Below, one piece after another: positions 1 to 7,929 of a stretch of DNA of 64,000 bases. This stretch comes from a virus. The DNA lies in the IMG/VR virus record IMGVR_UViG_3300043418_000072, positions 124,001 to 188,000 of that record, one strand, 5' to 3'. Each line of letters starts with the position of its first letter. Within the stretch, counting starts at the first letter, position 1. The position numbers and the translations under genes were made by a program. The notes beneath the pieces were generated by a model. That model was not told where the DNA came from, did not search any database, and saw only the letters and a list, made by a program, of their open reading frames with translations.

Positions 1-150
1 TTCGGCAAATGGTTCTTGATCGTGTGGCGCCCAGTAATTATTTGTTAGATAGTCCCACCCAAACACATTTGCATTGGCTGCAAATATTTTTGAAAATAAA
101 TGATTCCCGGACCCCTGGGGGCCGGTTATCACCAATAAGGTTTTTGACAT
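1..150 (-). CDS. P-loop/sulfotransferase-like protein, N-terminal part (runs off window)
   Basis: Only the first 50 residues lie in the window. They open MSKTLLVITGPQGSGNHLFS, a glycine-rich phosphate-binding loop (GPQGSGNH) right after a first beta strand, as in sulfotransferase- or kinase-like P-loop proteins. The ATG overlaps the TGA of the TctC gene (TGATG), so it is translationally coupled to it. Two further genes of similar flavour lie upstream (1106-1792 and 1789-2364), suggesting a small sulfotransferase-like cluster. The acceptor substrate cannot be read from the fragment. Confidence 0.7.
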   Translation of the reverse strand, partial: MSKTLLVITGPQGSGNHLFSKIFAANANVFGWDYLTNNYWAPHDQEPFAE

Positions 151-1109
151 CAGTCTAGTAAGTTAATTTGTTGACTTAACGGAATGAACACGCTGCGCAA
201 CTGCTCAATGTGTCGATTAAACCCCGAAGGAGTAAGTTCACGCTCGTCAATGAATATTAGATTGGTATCGTAATACTGCTTGATCTCTGCGCTACGCAAT
301 GCAGGGATGAAATTTTTAGCATACCAGTCCACAATCTCTTTAGGGGTGTTTGGCGGCAATGCAAGTGCCCATGCTGCAAATACGTTAATGTAGCTGCCGC
401 CCACTCGAATAGGTTCTGCTGCGGGCAAATTAGCAAGGCGCTTTTCACCAGTGATGCCAATTACTTTAACGTGCCCGCTTTGTACTAGTGGCAGCGCAAT
501 AGCAATGGGCATGATTCCAAACTCAATTCCTGCATCGCTAGCCACGGCTGTAACTGCCTGCAACGGGCCAGGGAACTGTGTAAACTTAACTTGAGTTTTG
601 TTTCCACCAGCTTTCATCATAAAGAACTCGTATGCCATTCTGTGAGCTCCTCCACCAATTGCAAAAGTAATTGGCTTGTCTGTTTCTTTAACTAACTTAG
701 CAAGTTCTGCAGGAGTAGTAATCTTGCTCTTGGGATTGGCAACGATCGCCAACGGACTCTTGCCCATACCAAATGCAGTTGTAAAACTGTTGTATTGGAA
801 CTGCTTAATGTCCTTTTGCCAAATGTCATTTGTTACGTAGGTACTCATGTAACTGGGGATAGCAATAGTGTGGCCATCAGGTTTGGCGTTATATAGCAAG
901 TTCATTGATACTACGCTGTCTGCGCCGGGCTTGAGGTCAATTACAAACACAGCAGGATTGGTTTTGTTAACCACTGCACTAATGGCGCGAAATCCAACTT
1001 CGTTGCCTGAGCCGGGTTGGTTACCAATTAAGACTGTAATGGGTTTAGTGGGTTCCCATGCAAACGCTAGCACAGGGATTAGTAGTAAGGTGATTAAAAA
1101 CTTTTTCAT
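150..1109 (-). CDS. tctC: TctC/Bug-family periplasmic solute-binding protein
   Basis: 319 aa with a clear signal peptide (MKK, a hydrophobic run, cleavage near AFA-WEP at about residue 17). The mature part looks like the substrate-binding protein of tripartite tricarboxylate transporters: an early PITVLIGNQPGSGNEVGFR segment, a middle FPGPLQAVTAVASDAGIEFG segment and a late ALPPNTPKEIVDWYAKNFIPAL segment. In this family the protein binds carboxylates in the periplasm and delivers them to TctAB. No TctA or TctB genes are in the window, so it would have to work with host permease. Length is normal for the family (about 320 aa). ATG overlaps the upstream stop by ATGA. It sits among P-loop genes, which looks like an accessory metabolic cassette. 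Confidence 0.88.
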   Translation of the reverse strand: MKKFLITLLLIPVLAFAWEPTKPITVLIGNQPGSGNEVGFRAISAVVNKTNPAVFVIDLKPGADSVVSMNLLYNAKPDGHTIAIPSYMSTYVTNDIWQKDIKQFQYNSFTTAFGMGKSPLAIVANPKSKITTPAELAKLVKETDKPITFAIGGGAHRMAYEFFMMKAGGNKTQVKFTQFPGPLQAVTAVASDAGIEFGIMPIAIALPLVQSGHVKVIGITGEKRLANLPAAEPIRVGGSYINVFAAWALALPPNTPKEIVDWYAKNFIPALRSAEIKQYYDTNLIFIDERELTPSGFNRHIEQLRSVFIPLSQQINLLD

Positions 1110-1792
1110 ATTGTTCTCCGATTTAAATTAGTTTTAGATAGCAACCGGACTGGGTGCAAGTTAATCCAGTTATCTATGTGAGTTTGTTGAGGTTCGTTAA
1201 TTGAAAGGTCAAAATTGTTAAGTAATGCAGTACCAGGATCGTTAACTAGGTCTTTTAAAGAAACTTTAACATCAGCTTGGTCCATTGCCTGCTGCACCCC
1301 TTTTGTATAAATCTCACCGTCGATTACTTCTGCATTTCGTATAGCAAGTTTTGTACGCCTAATAGCTTCAGTTGTAGTTACAATTTCGTCTTTATACCAT
1401 TTTTTATAATATGCAAATGCTTTCTTATACCATGCCAATCTAAGCTCAGTGCGTAAGTCAGTATAGAGAAAAACTTTCTTCCCTGGTAAAGATTCCCACT
1501 GTTCAATATGATTGCAAGTGAAATATATTTTGTGTTTCCCAAGGTCCATTGTTTGAGTAACAGAATTTATAGGCCACGATTCAGTATTCTTCCATTCCGT
1601 CCCAACGGTCCACTGATTCTTGTATACTACTTTTTTAAAAAATAAAAACCATGACCGGTAAGAGTTGAGGGTGATATTTTCATGATGGAAATGGCATGTA
1701 TAGTTGCCACTTAACAATAACAAGTGCAAGAATAAAAAGCCGCCACTGCCACCGTAGTAGAATATATTTAGATCGCTAGAGTCTTTGCTCAT
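1106..1792 (-). CDS. sulfotransferase-like protein (uncertain)
   Basis: 228 aa. The N-terminus LNIFYYGGSGGFLFLHLLLL has a strand followed by a glycine-rich turn, like the phosphosulfate-binding loop of sulfotransferases but without a clear lysine. The middle is rich in aromatic and basic residues (YKKAFAYYKKWYKDE). It overlaps both neighbours by 4 bp and lies between two other P-loop-like genes, so a shared pathway such as decoration of a surface sugar is plausible. Function is inferred mainly from context. Confidence 0.5.
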   Translation of the reverse strand: MSKDSSDLNIFYYGGSGGFLFLHLLLLSGNYTCHFHHENITLNSYRSWFLFFKKVVYKNQWTVGTEWKNTESWPINSVTQTMDLGKHKIYFTCNHIEQWESLPGKKVFLYTDLRTELRLAWYKKAFAYYKKWYKDEIVTTTEAIRRTKLAIRNAEVIDGEIYTKGVQQAMDQADVKVSLKDLVNDPGTALLNNFDLSINEPQQTHIDNWINLHPVRLLSKTNLNRRTI

Positions 1793-2364
1793 TTAATAAT
1801 TGTGACTAGTATATCACTATGCTGTTTAGTTAATCGCACGTCGTGACCAAAGTTATTTTTAATCCATGCATCAGTGAAGTGGTTCCAGGTTGCATCGTGT
1901 TGGTATGCAAACTCCAGTATCCTTTTGTTCTGTACGCTGATCTCATGTAACATAGTTGGACTGTCTTGGTACCAACTGTAGTCAGGGTACTCAATATCAA
2001 ACCCACCTGCTTCGTGCCACCATGTATAGCTAGGCATATCGGGGCGGTAGACTAGCATAATCCAATCGTCGGGAAATGCTGCTTTTACGTCATGCAGCTT
2101 ATATGCCCAGTTATGGCTCTTTACAATCTTGGTACCACCCTCTTTTGCCCATGCGCTGTCAATGTAGTCAGCATCCAATCGATCTTCCAGTTCCATGCCG
2201 GGCCCAAAGTATGCGCCACAGTGGCCTCCATATTTTGCATGAGTGAATACACGATCATTATTACGATCCCGAGTATTAAACTCTGGCAGTGTTTCTAGTA
2301 GTTGTGCAATGCCGCTCCAGCGGCTTCCGGGCACTCCGGTAAAAAATATTCGATTTGGTAGCAT
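1789..2364 (-). CDS. sulfotransferase-like P-loop protein
   Basis: About 191 aa. The start IFFTGVPGSRWSGIAQLLE is a beta strand, P-loop-like GVPGSRWSG and helix, matching the 5'-phosphosulfate loop of sulfotransferases. A later IMLVYRPDMPSYTWWHEAGG resembles the region near the 3'-phosphate-binding site. I chose ATG at 2364; a GTG at 2379 would add five residues, and neither has a clear ribosome-binding site. It is divergent from the methyltransferase at 2397. Confidence 0.62.
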   Translation of the reverse strand: MLPNRIFFTGVPGSRWSGIAQLLETLPEFNTRDRNNDRVFTHAKYGGHCGAYFGPGMELEDRLDADYIDSAWAKEGGTKIVKSHNWAYKLHDVKAAFPDDWIMLVYRPDMPSYTWWHEAGGFDIEYPDYSWYQDSPTMLHEISVQNKRILEFAYQHDATWNHFTDAWIKNNFGHDVRLTKQHSDILVTIIK

Positions 2365-2396
2365 AGTATTTAAATACACATTGTAGACAATTTTAT

Positions 2397-2936
2397 ATGA
2401 TTAATCAACCTTACCTCAATGACTATTTTGCCAATGTATGGGCAAAACGCGATCGCACTCTTGATCAATATACCTACACTGGATGGGCCTTAGTGGACAA
2501 AATTAAACCCGATGAACGAGTAATTGATGTTGGGTGCGGAATGAATCCGTTTAAAGGGCATATCCCTGATCTAGTGGGCATCGATCCTGCATTTGACCAA
2601 GCAGACGTTAAATGCACACTAGAAGAGTACCGCACCCCCGCACCGTTTGATGTTGCGTTTTGTTTGGGGTCAATTAACTTTGGCGATAGGAAAAACATCG
2701 AAGATCAAATTGCTATAGTGCTTGGGTTGCTTAAAAGCGAAGCCAGGATTTATTGGCGTTGCAATCCTGGGCGCAAAGATCACGGTAACACAGAATGTAA
2801 CGACATTGATTTTTATCCATGGAGTATTGAGGAGCATGTGCGTTTAAGCGAGCTATTTGGATGTAAGCTAGTAGAATGCAGATGGGACACGCAGAACCGC
2901 CTATACGCAGAGTGGAAAGTATCGCGCACAGCTTAA
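2397..2936 (+). CDS. class I SAM-dependent methyltransferase
   Basis: 179 aa, one of the few plus-strand genes. Motif I (RVIDVGCGMNPFKGH, about residues 40-55) binds S-adenosylmethionine; an acidic residue follows in LVGIDPAF, and FDVAFCLGSINF fits motif IV. Length fits a minimal Rossmann methyltransferase with no separate substrate domain, so the substrate cannot be named. It is divergent from the sulfotransferase-like genes and could modify the same product. Confidence 0.82.
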   Translation: MINQPYLNDYFANVWAKRDRTLDQYTYTGWALVDKIKPDERVIDVGCGMNPFKGHIPDLVGIDPAFDQADVKCTLEEYRTPAPFDVAFCLGSINFGDRKNIEDQIAIVLGLLKSEARIYWRCNPGRKDHGNTECNDIDFYPWSIEEHVRLSELFGCKLVECRWDTQNRLYAEWKVSRTA

Positions 2937-3070
2937 TACTTATGCCGGTCAACCAAAGTTATAAACCCTGTTAATTGGTCCGAGTCAACCTCCGTAAATA
3001 TTTGCGTGGACAGACTGTTTTACTGATCCACAGTAAAATGGAAAAATTCACGCACCCCAAGGAGGCACAT

Positions 3071-3829
3071 TTGTCTAAACAGCGTAAAGGCCGAGCATCA
3101 AATGCTCAACCAGCAATCACCCAATCAAACAATCGCAACGATAACACCATTAACATCGATACATATCGTCCCCAAAAACAAAGACCAATTAACCTTTCCC
3201 CAAAGTCTTTAGCACAAGAAGACTATATTGATCTGTTAACAGATCCCCAAAAAATTATTCTATTCGCCACTGGCCCAGCAGGTACTGGTAAAACAATGCT
3301 AGCCGTATTAGCGGCACTAAAAGCATTTAGAGCTGGCGAATGTTCCAAGATCGTTATCACTCGACCAGCCGTCGGCGTTGATGATGAGCAGCACGGGTTC
3401 CTACCAGGCGACCTTAATGCAAAAATGGCACCATGGACTAGACCTATTTTAGATTACATCGAAGAATACTATAGACCAATTGAAGTCACAAAAATGCTAG
3501 AAGAAAAACAAATTGAGATCTCTCCACTAGCATATATGAGAGGACGTACCTTTAAAAATAGTTGGATTATTGCAGACGAAATGCAAAACGCCACACCATC
3601 GCAGATGAAGATGCTGCTAACACGCCTCGGTGAAGGTTCCAAGATTGTAGTTACAGGTGACACACGCCAAGCAGACCGTAAAGAAGCAGACAACGGCTTA
3701 CTAGACTTTAAACGTCTAGTTGATGATTACCGTAATTGCAAATACGTCAGCGGAGTGGAATTCACAGGCAAGGATATTATGCGACATCCTGCTGTTCTCG
3801 AGATATTGAAGATCTACAAGGAGGTATGA
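3071..3829 (+). CDS. phoH: PhoH-like ATPase
   Basis: 252 aa PhoH-family P-loop ATPase, common in T4-like and other aquatic phages. Walker A is FATGPAGTGKT; Walker B is SWIIADEMQN; a C-terminal IVVTGDTRQADR follows, all typical of PhoH. A weak upstream ATG exists at 3038, but a near-perfect Shine-Dalgarno AAGGAGG at 3059-3065 lies five bases before a TTG at 3071, so I place the start at TTG. A strong hairpin terminator follows the stop. The exact role in phages is unknown; RNA or nucleotide metabolism is often suggested. Confidence 0.92.
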   Translation: MSKQRKGRASNAQPAITQSNNRNDNTINIDTYRPQKQRPINLSPKSLAQEDYIDLLTDPQKIILFATGPAGTGKTMLAVLAALKAFRAGECSKIVITRPAVGVDDEQHGFLPGDLNAKMAPWTRPILDYIEEYYRPIEVTKMLEEKQIEISPLAYMRGRTFKNSWIIADEMQNATPSQMKMLLTRLGEGSKIVVTGDTRQADRKEADNGLLDFKRLVDDYRNCKYVSGVEFTGKDIMRHPAVLEILKIYKEV

Positions 3830-3858
3830 GTATAGTTACTTACTAACCTTATCCGCTT

Positions 3859-3905
3859 ATATGCGCTAACACTAAATCCAACTAGTGTTGGCGCATATTC
3901 TTTTA
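3859..3905 (+). terminator. rho-independent terminator between convergent genes
   Basis: A 16-bp stem (atatgcgctaacacta pairing with tagtgttggcgcatat, one G.T pair) with an 8-nt loop, followed by a T-rich run on the plus strand. It lies just after the phoH stop and before the convergent minus-strand gene end. Confidence 0.8.
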
Positions 3906-4124
3906 AGATATACGACCAATTGCCACGTAGATTAACTCATCCAGCTCTTGCTGGTAGTCTCGCCCGGTTCTACGCAGCTCGTAAATTTTAGTCACTAACT
4001 CCGACGGTGTACTACTGTCAACTTCAAAGCCCTTGCCTCGTTTTTCTAATTCTTCAATTAGATCGTAGGTGTCAAAGTCGGTTAAATCTACGTCAACTTC
4101 TACATAAGTTTCAACTGTTGCCAT
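3903..4124 (-). CDS. small acidic hypothetical protein
   Basis: 73 aa, very acidic N-terminal half (VEVDVDLTDFDTYDLIEELE) followed by a helical, more basic segment. No family recognised. Its start overlaps the end of the upstream gene by 14 bp, so it is the last gene of the minus-strand operon that ends at the phoH terminator. Confidence 0.65.
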   Translation of the reverse strand: MATVETYVEVDVDLTDFDTYDLIEELEKRGKGFEVDSSTPSELVTKIYELRRTGRDYQQELDELIYVAIGRIS

Positions 4125-4593
4125 TGTGTTCTTTCGTTAAGTTGCATACCATTTGAAAGTGCTCGTATGCTTGTCGCACACTTTCATGCTGCATTAGGTT
4201 CTCTGCTTCTCGGGTCATGACTTTAACTGCATCTTCGCAGGCTTCGCGGGCACTAGGCCATTCTAGTGTCTTTGCACTATCCCCAAACTCAGCAACTAGA
4301 TTATCCCAGGCTGCTTTCTGACTAGGAGTTAGCGGTGTGTTGCTTTGTTTTTGTTTCTGCATACGCAAGTCTGTGGCAGCAACAATGGCGCTACTGATAG
4401 CATCTTCTGCTAGCCGCCCTGCTGCAATCATTGCAGCATAGTTGGGATCAATATTGTATCTGCGACTAACCCCGCCGGGATAGCAAATAGTGAGATGTGA
4501 GCCTTTGGGTAATGCGTCCATTAGATCGCTATCGTACTCATGCACTGGCACATATCTGCGGCCAACTTTTTCGTAGAAGATCTTCTTAGTCAT
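4111..4593 (-). CDS. conserved phage hypothetical protein
   Basis: 160 aa starting MTKKIFYEKVGRRYVPVHEY. The longer open frame reaches 4677, but that region is coding in another frame (gene 4586-4738), so ATG 4593 is the better start. It has an N-terminal beta-rich part (DALPKGSHLTICYPGG) and a helical C-terminal half. I do not recognise a family with certainty. Confidence 0.7.
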   Translation of the reverse strand: MTKKIFYEKVGRRYVPVHEYDSDLMDALPKGSHLTICYPGGVSRRYNIDPNYAAMIAAGRLAEDAISSAIVAATDLRMQKQKQSNTPLTPSQKAAWDNLVAEFGDSAKTLEWPSAREACEDAVKVMTREAENLMQHESVRQAYEHFQMVCNLTKEHNGNS

Positions 4594-4738
4594 TTTGTTG
4601 ATGCCTATATTCACGTTTAAACCAATACTTGTACTTGGCAAAATATTCCTGTGCAGTATATGGCAACACCTGGCCATAGCTTTCTAGCTCTGTTTGATGT
4701 TCGTACCATTTTTCCTGACACCATGCTCTAAAGTTCAT
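4586..4738 (-). CDS. small hypothetical protein, 50 aa
   Basis: A short gene read directly from the sequence: ATG at 4738, TAA at 4586, beginning MNFRAWCQEKWYEHQTELE and ending in KREYRHQQND. It is rich in W, Y and charged residues. It overlaps the next gene's start by 8 bp and begins 1 bp before the upstream stop, exactly fitting the otherwise empty space. Function unknown. Confidence 0.68.
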   Translation of the reverse strand: MNFRAWCQEKWYEHQTELESYGQVLPYTAQEYFAKYKYWFKREYRHQQND

Positions 4739-4975
4739 TTACATTTCCTTTAGTAGTGCAACATGAGTGCGGGATAAACGTAAGATACTGTGATTAGCTT
4801 CTTCAAATCTAATTGGCAAATCTGTATGTACTAGGACTTGCTTATTTTCTTCGCGAACCACCATTGCAATGAAGGGAATTTTATTCCAGTGGCCAAAAAC
4901 TCTGTCGCCATAGTTGTACTTAGGCTTGGGCTTATCAGCATCACGTGCTGCAAAATATTCTGCGTAATTAGCCAT
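4739..4975 (-). CDS. small hypothetical protein, SH3/KOW-like
   Basis: 78 aa. After a helical start it contains KYNYGDRVFGHWNKIPFIAM and a following VLVHTDLPIR, a pattern of short beta strands around a GDRV turn as in small SH3-like barrels. It shares this look with the next gene, so the two may be distant paralogues. TAATG overlap with its upstream neighbour. Confidence 0.62.
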   Translation of the reverse strand: MANYAEYFAARDADKPKPKYNYGDRVFGHWNKIPFIAMVVREENKQVLVHTDLPIRFEEANHSILRLSRTHVALLKEM

Positions 4976-5232
4976 TATGCGCCACCTCTAAGAATGTACA
5001 TAGTAACGTCTTGGCTGTCAATAACACACATTTGCTCGCCGTACTTGTTATGCTCACCGCTGTACCATGAACGTTTTTCGACGTTGAGGATTTCAACCTT
5101 AACCATCTTAGGGTTAATCTTAACTACCTTGGCGATCTCCATGCCATTATGGTGCGCCACTGCAACGCAATCACCTAGTGCAATATCCCGACCTAGTTTA
5201 TCTTTGTGTACCGGAATTTCTTTAGCTGCCAT
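4975..5232 (-). CDS. small hypothetical protein, SH3/KOW-like
   Basis: 85 aa. The segment GRDIALGDCVAVAHHNGMEI followed by AKVVKINPKMVKVEIL looks like a small SH3/KOW-type beta barrel. It overlaps the upstream gene's end by 11 bp. Function unknown. Confidence 0.65.
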   Translation of the reverse strand: MAAKEIPVHKDKLGRDIALGDCVAVAHHNGMEIAKVVKINPKMVKVEILNVEKRSWYSGEHNKYGEQMCVIDSQDVTMYILRGGA

Positions 5233-5527
5233 GTGATGCTTTCAACATTTCAATTAGTTTTTCGGGTTTGACAATCTCGTGGACCATTTTGTGATCAGTC
5301 GGGATGCAACGGTATTCAATTACCTCCCACTCGCTCATGTCAGTGGCTCCATAATATTTGTTAATATGGCTTGTAATGTGGGCACGGAGTTTACCCAGGG
5401 TGTCCCAAGTCTTGCCACCTTTTTCGACCCAATAGCTGTTGTTGCCATCTGCGTTGGCATAAGTGCCGCCTTTGCTATAACGCTTGGTTACTCGGTGGCG
5501 TATTTTAAAAAATGTTTGTTCACTCAT
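5222..5527 (-). CDS. phage hypothetical protein (101 aa)
   Basis: Starts MSEQTFFKIRHRVTKRYSKG at ATG 5527, with AAGGAA about 7 bases upstream. The core NNSYWVEKGGKTWDTLGKLR resembles small phage proteins with a G-K-x-W-x-x-x-G-x-L-R motif of unknown function. It is coupled by ATGA to the tiny membrane protein upstream. Confidence 0.72.
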   Translation of the reverse strand: MSEQTFFKIRHRVTKRYSKGGTYANADGNNSYWVEKGGKTWDTLGKLRAHITSHINKYYGATDMSEWEVIEYRCIPTDHKMVHEIVKPEKLIEMLKASHGS

Positions 5528-5634
5528 CTGCGTTTCCTTTTGGCATCTGCTTTGCCAGTGAAATACCCAACTAACCAAAAACATATTGCAGTCCACAATA
5601 TCCAACCCACCATGTAACTTACTGGTACCATCAT
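5524..5634 (-). CDS. tiny membrane protein, 36 aa
   Basis: ATG at 5634, TGA at 5524-5526. The product begins MMVPVSYMVGWILWTAICFW, a single strongly hydrophobic helix, and ends in a basic tail ADAKRKRR, giving an N-out/C-in anchor by the positive-inside rule. Its stop overlaps the next ATG (ATGA) and its start overlaps the upstream stop, so it fits the operon exactly. Confidence 0.65.
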   Translation of the reverse strand: MMVPVSYMVGWILWTAICFWLVGYFTGKADAKRKRR

Positions 5635-5744
5635 TGATCCACAACGTGATAATTAGAAAAGGGGTAAGTTTCTTGTAACCATTGTAACATATCTTCCTTA
5701 AAAGGTAAACGAATATTATCGTATTTGTTAGTTATGTACTTCAT
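5631..5744 (-). CDS. small hypothetical protein, 37 aa
   Basis: ATG at 5744, TGA at 5631. Begins MKYITNKYDNIRLPFKEDML and ends in NYHVVDQ. It overlaps the upstream gene by 17 bp and the downstream one by 4 bp. Supported by position and a good open frame only; function unknown. Confidence 0.5.
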   Translation of the reverse strand: MKYITNKYDNIRLPFKEDMLQWLQETYPFSNYHVVDQ

Positions 5745-5934
5745 TGGGAATTCCAGCTTCGGTTGCACACTTGACACAAAGAGCCTTAGGACGAGGGCCG
5801 CCCATACCACTGATCACTTGATTGCATTGGCAACACGCGATCATCGCAGCGGTGTAGATGTAGCCCTTTTTGGGTTGTTGGATAGGTTGGTACTGGTCTT
5901 TGCCCACTCGATCGTAACCGATGATTTCACTCAT
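5728..5934 (-). CDS. small zinc-finger-like protein
   Basis: 68 aa with two cysteine pairs (ACCQCNQV and ALCVKCATEAGIP) about 24 residues apart, as in a DksA/treble-clef-type zinc site. The N-terminal part is polar and flexible. ATGA coupling with the upstream gene. A regulatory or nucleic-acid-binding role is inference from the cysteines. Confidence 0.66.
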   Translation of the reverse strand: MSEIIGYDRVGKDQYQPIQQPKKGYIYTAAMIACCQCNQVISGMGGPRPKALCVKCATEAGIPNEVHN

Positions 5935-6224
5935 GATGCGTTACCTGCACTGTCGTAGATAGAGAAACGACCAGCCTCATCATTCCAATGACGAGTATCG
6001 TAATACTGTGCTGATACAGTATAGCCTAACAAGCCAAGATCCAAGCTCATGCCAGCGTGATCTTGTCTAATGTTCCAACGGAATGCAAAGCTCACAATGG
6101 TTGAATCACGATAGACTTCAAACTCCACAGCTTTATGCAGACGATCAATGACAGCACTGCGGTTGTAGATATTGTCCCAACGGTCACTGAATGGGTTGCG
6201 TAAATTAAAACTGAAACTAATCAT
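5931..6224 (-). CDS. hypothetical protein
   Basis: 97 aa, beta-rich (ISFSFNLRNPFSDRWDNIYN, later VEFEVYRDSTIVSFAFRW). No family recognised. ATGA overlaps at both ends. It is the first gene downstream of the FGVEE-tail series, so its ribosome-binding site is the GGAG encoded by the tail of the gene upstream. Confidence 0.66.
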   Translation of the reverse strand: MISFSFNLRNPFSDRWDNIYNRSAVIDRLHKAVEFEVYRDSTIVSFAFRWNIRQDHAGMSLDLGLLGYTVSAQYYDTRHWNDEAGRFSIYDSAGNAS

Positions 6225-6502
6225 TCTTCAACTCCGAAATGTTCTTTCAATAATAATTGATAGTTATACATTACCTTGGCATACTCAGCCCCTCCTAGGT
6301 GAGAAAATCCACGATAGAGTTCAGCCTCTTCTTCTGCTTTAGCAAGACATTCCCTAACAATCAACTCTGCAAACTTTTTGTTATAAATTTCTCTACCCTC
6401 GGTAAAAGAATAAAGACGATTATGCACCCGTTCCAAGTGGGCAAGTTCATCATCAGCAAGTTGTTCTGCTACTCGTGCAAGTTCTAGAATTCGTTCGTTC
6501 AT
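6221..6502 (-). CDS. MNERI/FGVEE family protein
   Basis: 93 aa. Begins MNERILELARVAEQ, has the family core KKFAELIVRECLAKAEEEAE near the middle and ends LLLKEHFGVEE. Predicted all-helical. The last codons carry the ribosome-binding GGAG for the next gene and the stop overlaps the next ATG. Paralogues: 6768-6989, 8299-8526, 14824-15003, 40444-40695 and 40692-40952. Function unknown. Confidence 0.75.
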   Translation of the reverse strand: MNERILELARVAEQLADDELAHLERVHNRLYSFTEGREIYNKKFAELIVRECLAKAEEEAELYRGFSHLGGAEYAKVMYNYQLLLKEHFGVEE

Positions 6503-6771
6503 TCTTCAACTCCGAAAGGTTTTTTATTTTCTGCTCTATTTTCTACAATCGAACTAAGTGTAAATCCTTCAAGACCCAGTGCTACTCTGATTGCACGATT
6601 TACTTTCCAAGTTTCTCGTTCAGTCAACCATATGCCCTTTCCTAAACTTGTGAAGTCGTGAGTTGTTCCGTGCCAAGTCCAGCAACCTCCACCGAGAGTC
6701 CAGTATTCGGTTCCTTTTTCTGGAGGGGTCTTTAATGGTGAAGGAACCTCTATTCCATTAATGTAGTTCAT
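6499..6771 (-). CDS. hypothetical protein carrying an FGVEE tail
   Basis: 90 aa. The body (MNYINGIEVPSPLKTPPEKG, then a W/G-rich strand region and WLTERETWKVNRAIRVALG) is not related to the MNERI family, yet the C-terminus ends KKPFGVEE like those proteins. The tail codons provide the ribosome-binding site and ATGA start of the next gene. The body may bind something through its aromatic beta region, but this is not established. Confidence 0.7.
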   Translation of the reverse strand: MNYINGIEVPSPLKTPPEKGTEYWTLGGGCWTWHGTTHDFTSLGKGIWLTERETWKVNRAIRVALGLEGFTLSSIVENRAENKKPFGVEE

Positions 6772-6989
6772 TCTTCAACTCCGAAATGTTGTTTAATCTC
6801 GCAAATCATAGTATAACCAGGACCAGACTTTTTACCTTGTCCATAATAGTCCCCAACAATGTCAACACATTCCCTAACAATCAACTCGGCGAACATTTCC
6901 ATATGATGGTCAAGAAAATTTTTATCGTCCGCCTCGTCAAATGCCATACAATAAGCCTGTTCAGCAAGTTCTCGAATTCGTTCGTTCAT
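6768..6989 (-). CDS. MNERI/FGVEE family protein
   Basis: 73 aa, MNERIRELAEQAYCMAFDEA, with core MFAELIVRECVDIVG and tail IKQHFGVEE. ATG 6989 is preferred over the in-frame ATG at 6998 because GAGG lies 10 bases upstream of it and it overlaps the upstream TAA (TAATG). Predicted helical, function unknown. Confidence 0.75.
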   Translation of the reverse strand: MNERIRELAEQAYCMAFDEADDKNFLDHHMEMFAELIVRECVDIVGDYYGQGKKSGPGYTMICEIKQHFGVEE

Positions 6990-7150
6990 TAGTAACATTC
7001 CTCAACTGTGACAGTATGTCCGAGGTATTCCAACAATTTTTTGATACCTTCAGTTCCCATGTCTTCATCATTGTGGTCCCAGCTGAACCGTTTGCCATCT
7101 ACGTTTACTGTCCATCCATCACAGTATTGCTCAATCTCAATATCTTTCAT
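6989..7150 (-). CDS. small hypothetical protein, 53 aa
   Basis: ATG 7150, TAA 6989. Begins MKDIEIEQYCDGWTVNVDGK and ends LGHTVTVEECY. The GAGG in the V-E-E codons serves as ribosome-binding site for the MNERI gene that follows, a variant of the FGVEE tail trick. Coupled by ATGA to the nucleotidase gene. Confidence 0.68.
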   Translation of the reverse strand: MKDIEIEQYCDGWTVNVDGKRFSWDHNDEDMGTEGIKKLLEYLGHTVTVEECY

Positions 7151-7641
7151 GCTTGCAACTCCTTAAACCACGCTTCGCACTTTTCCCAAGTCGTGTAAAC
7201 ATGAGCGATACCGCCTGCTGCAATCCACTCACTGCAATTACTGTGTCGGTCATCAATTAAGATGTCAGTTGGGTGCTTGACATAACGATACTTGTCATGG
7301 CTAAAAGGGCCCAGGAACACAGGGATGCCGGGAAAGTGCTTGTCTGCCCACCATACTTTATCTTGTGCAGCAAAGGGCACACTGTAGTCATGTGGCAGAG
7401 CTGACAAGAATCGCAGTGTTCCGCCTGTTTCCTGCGTAAGTGCTTGGCAGTAAGCGACTAAGTCATGTGCGCCTGGCTTCAATGGCAAGTTCAAGTAAAA
7501 GCGTTCGTCCTCTTTAAGACGATCCCAATCCTTTTGCGGAATACGTTCACCAATAGTGTCGTCCCATGTCATACCAAGAATGTTTTGTGCGTGGACTTTC
7601 CAATCGCAAACCACATCGTCCATGTCTAAATAAATGTTCAT
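7147..7641 (-). CDS. HAD-family 5'(3')-deoxyribonucleotidase-like protein
   Basis: 164 aa. Opens MNIYLDMDDVVCDWKVHAQN, the HAD motif I (DMDDVV, both aspartates present). LRFLSALPHDY is near motif II (S) and DILIDDRHSNCSEW is motif IV. This matches the cytosolic NT5C-type nucleotidases that remove phosphate from deoxyribonucleotides, found in many large phages to adjust nucleotide pools. Length is a little short of the cellular enzymes (about 190 aa). Confidence 0.82.
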   Translation of the reverse strand: MNIYLDMDDVVCDWKVHAQNILGMTWDDTIGERIPQKDWDRLKEDERFYLNLPLKPGAHDLVAYCQALTQETGGTLRFLSALPHDYSVPFAAQDKVWWADKHFPGIPVFLGPFSHDKYRYVKHPTDILIDDRHSNCSEWIAAGGIAHVYTTWEKCEAWFKELQA

Positions 7642-7650
7642 TTGTTTTCC

Positions 7651-7929
7651 TTAAATTGTTTTCCACTTGTGCATTTCGCACACGCTATGCTCGTCTTCCA
7701 TGAAGGTGATCTTCTTCTCACCTATGTCGGCGCCCATCGCATAGCAACCCCACCCTGCGGTTTGTGTAATAGGACCTTTCATGCGGCCGCCACTCATAGT
7801 ATTCCAAGGATGTCGTGTAACTTCAAATTGATAGTCGCAGTTGCAGCAACACCGCCCTTTGGTATTACCATCTTCTGCTTTCCACCCTTTGTAACAGAGT
7901 TTCACTGGTAGCCCTTCTTTAACATCCAA
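7651..7929 (-). CDS. cysteine-rich hypothetical protein
   Basis: 92 aa with a cluster GRCCCNCDYQFEV and further cysteines near GWGCYAMG and HSVCEMHKW, plausible metal ligands. Conserved-looking HPWN segment. It overlaps the upstream gene by 28 bp. No family recognised. Confidence 0.65.
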   Translation of the reverse strand: MDVKEGLPVKLCYKGWKAEDGNTKGRCCCNCDYQFEVTRHPWNTMSGGRMKGPITQTAGWGCYAMGADIGEKKITFMEDEHSVCEMHKWKTI

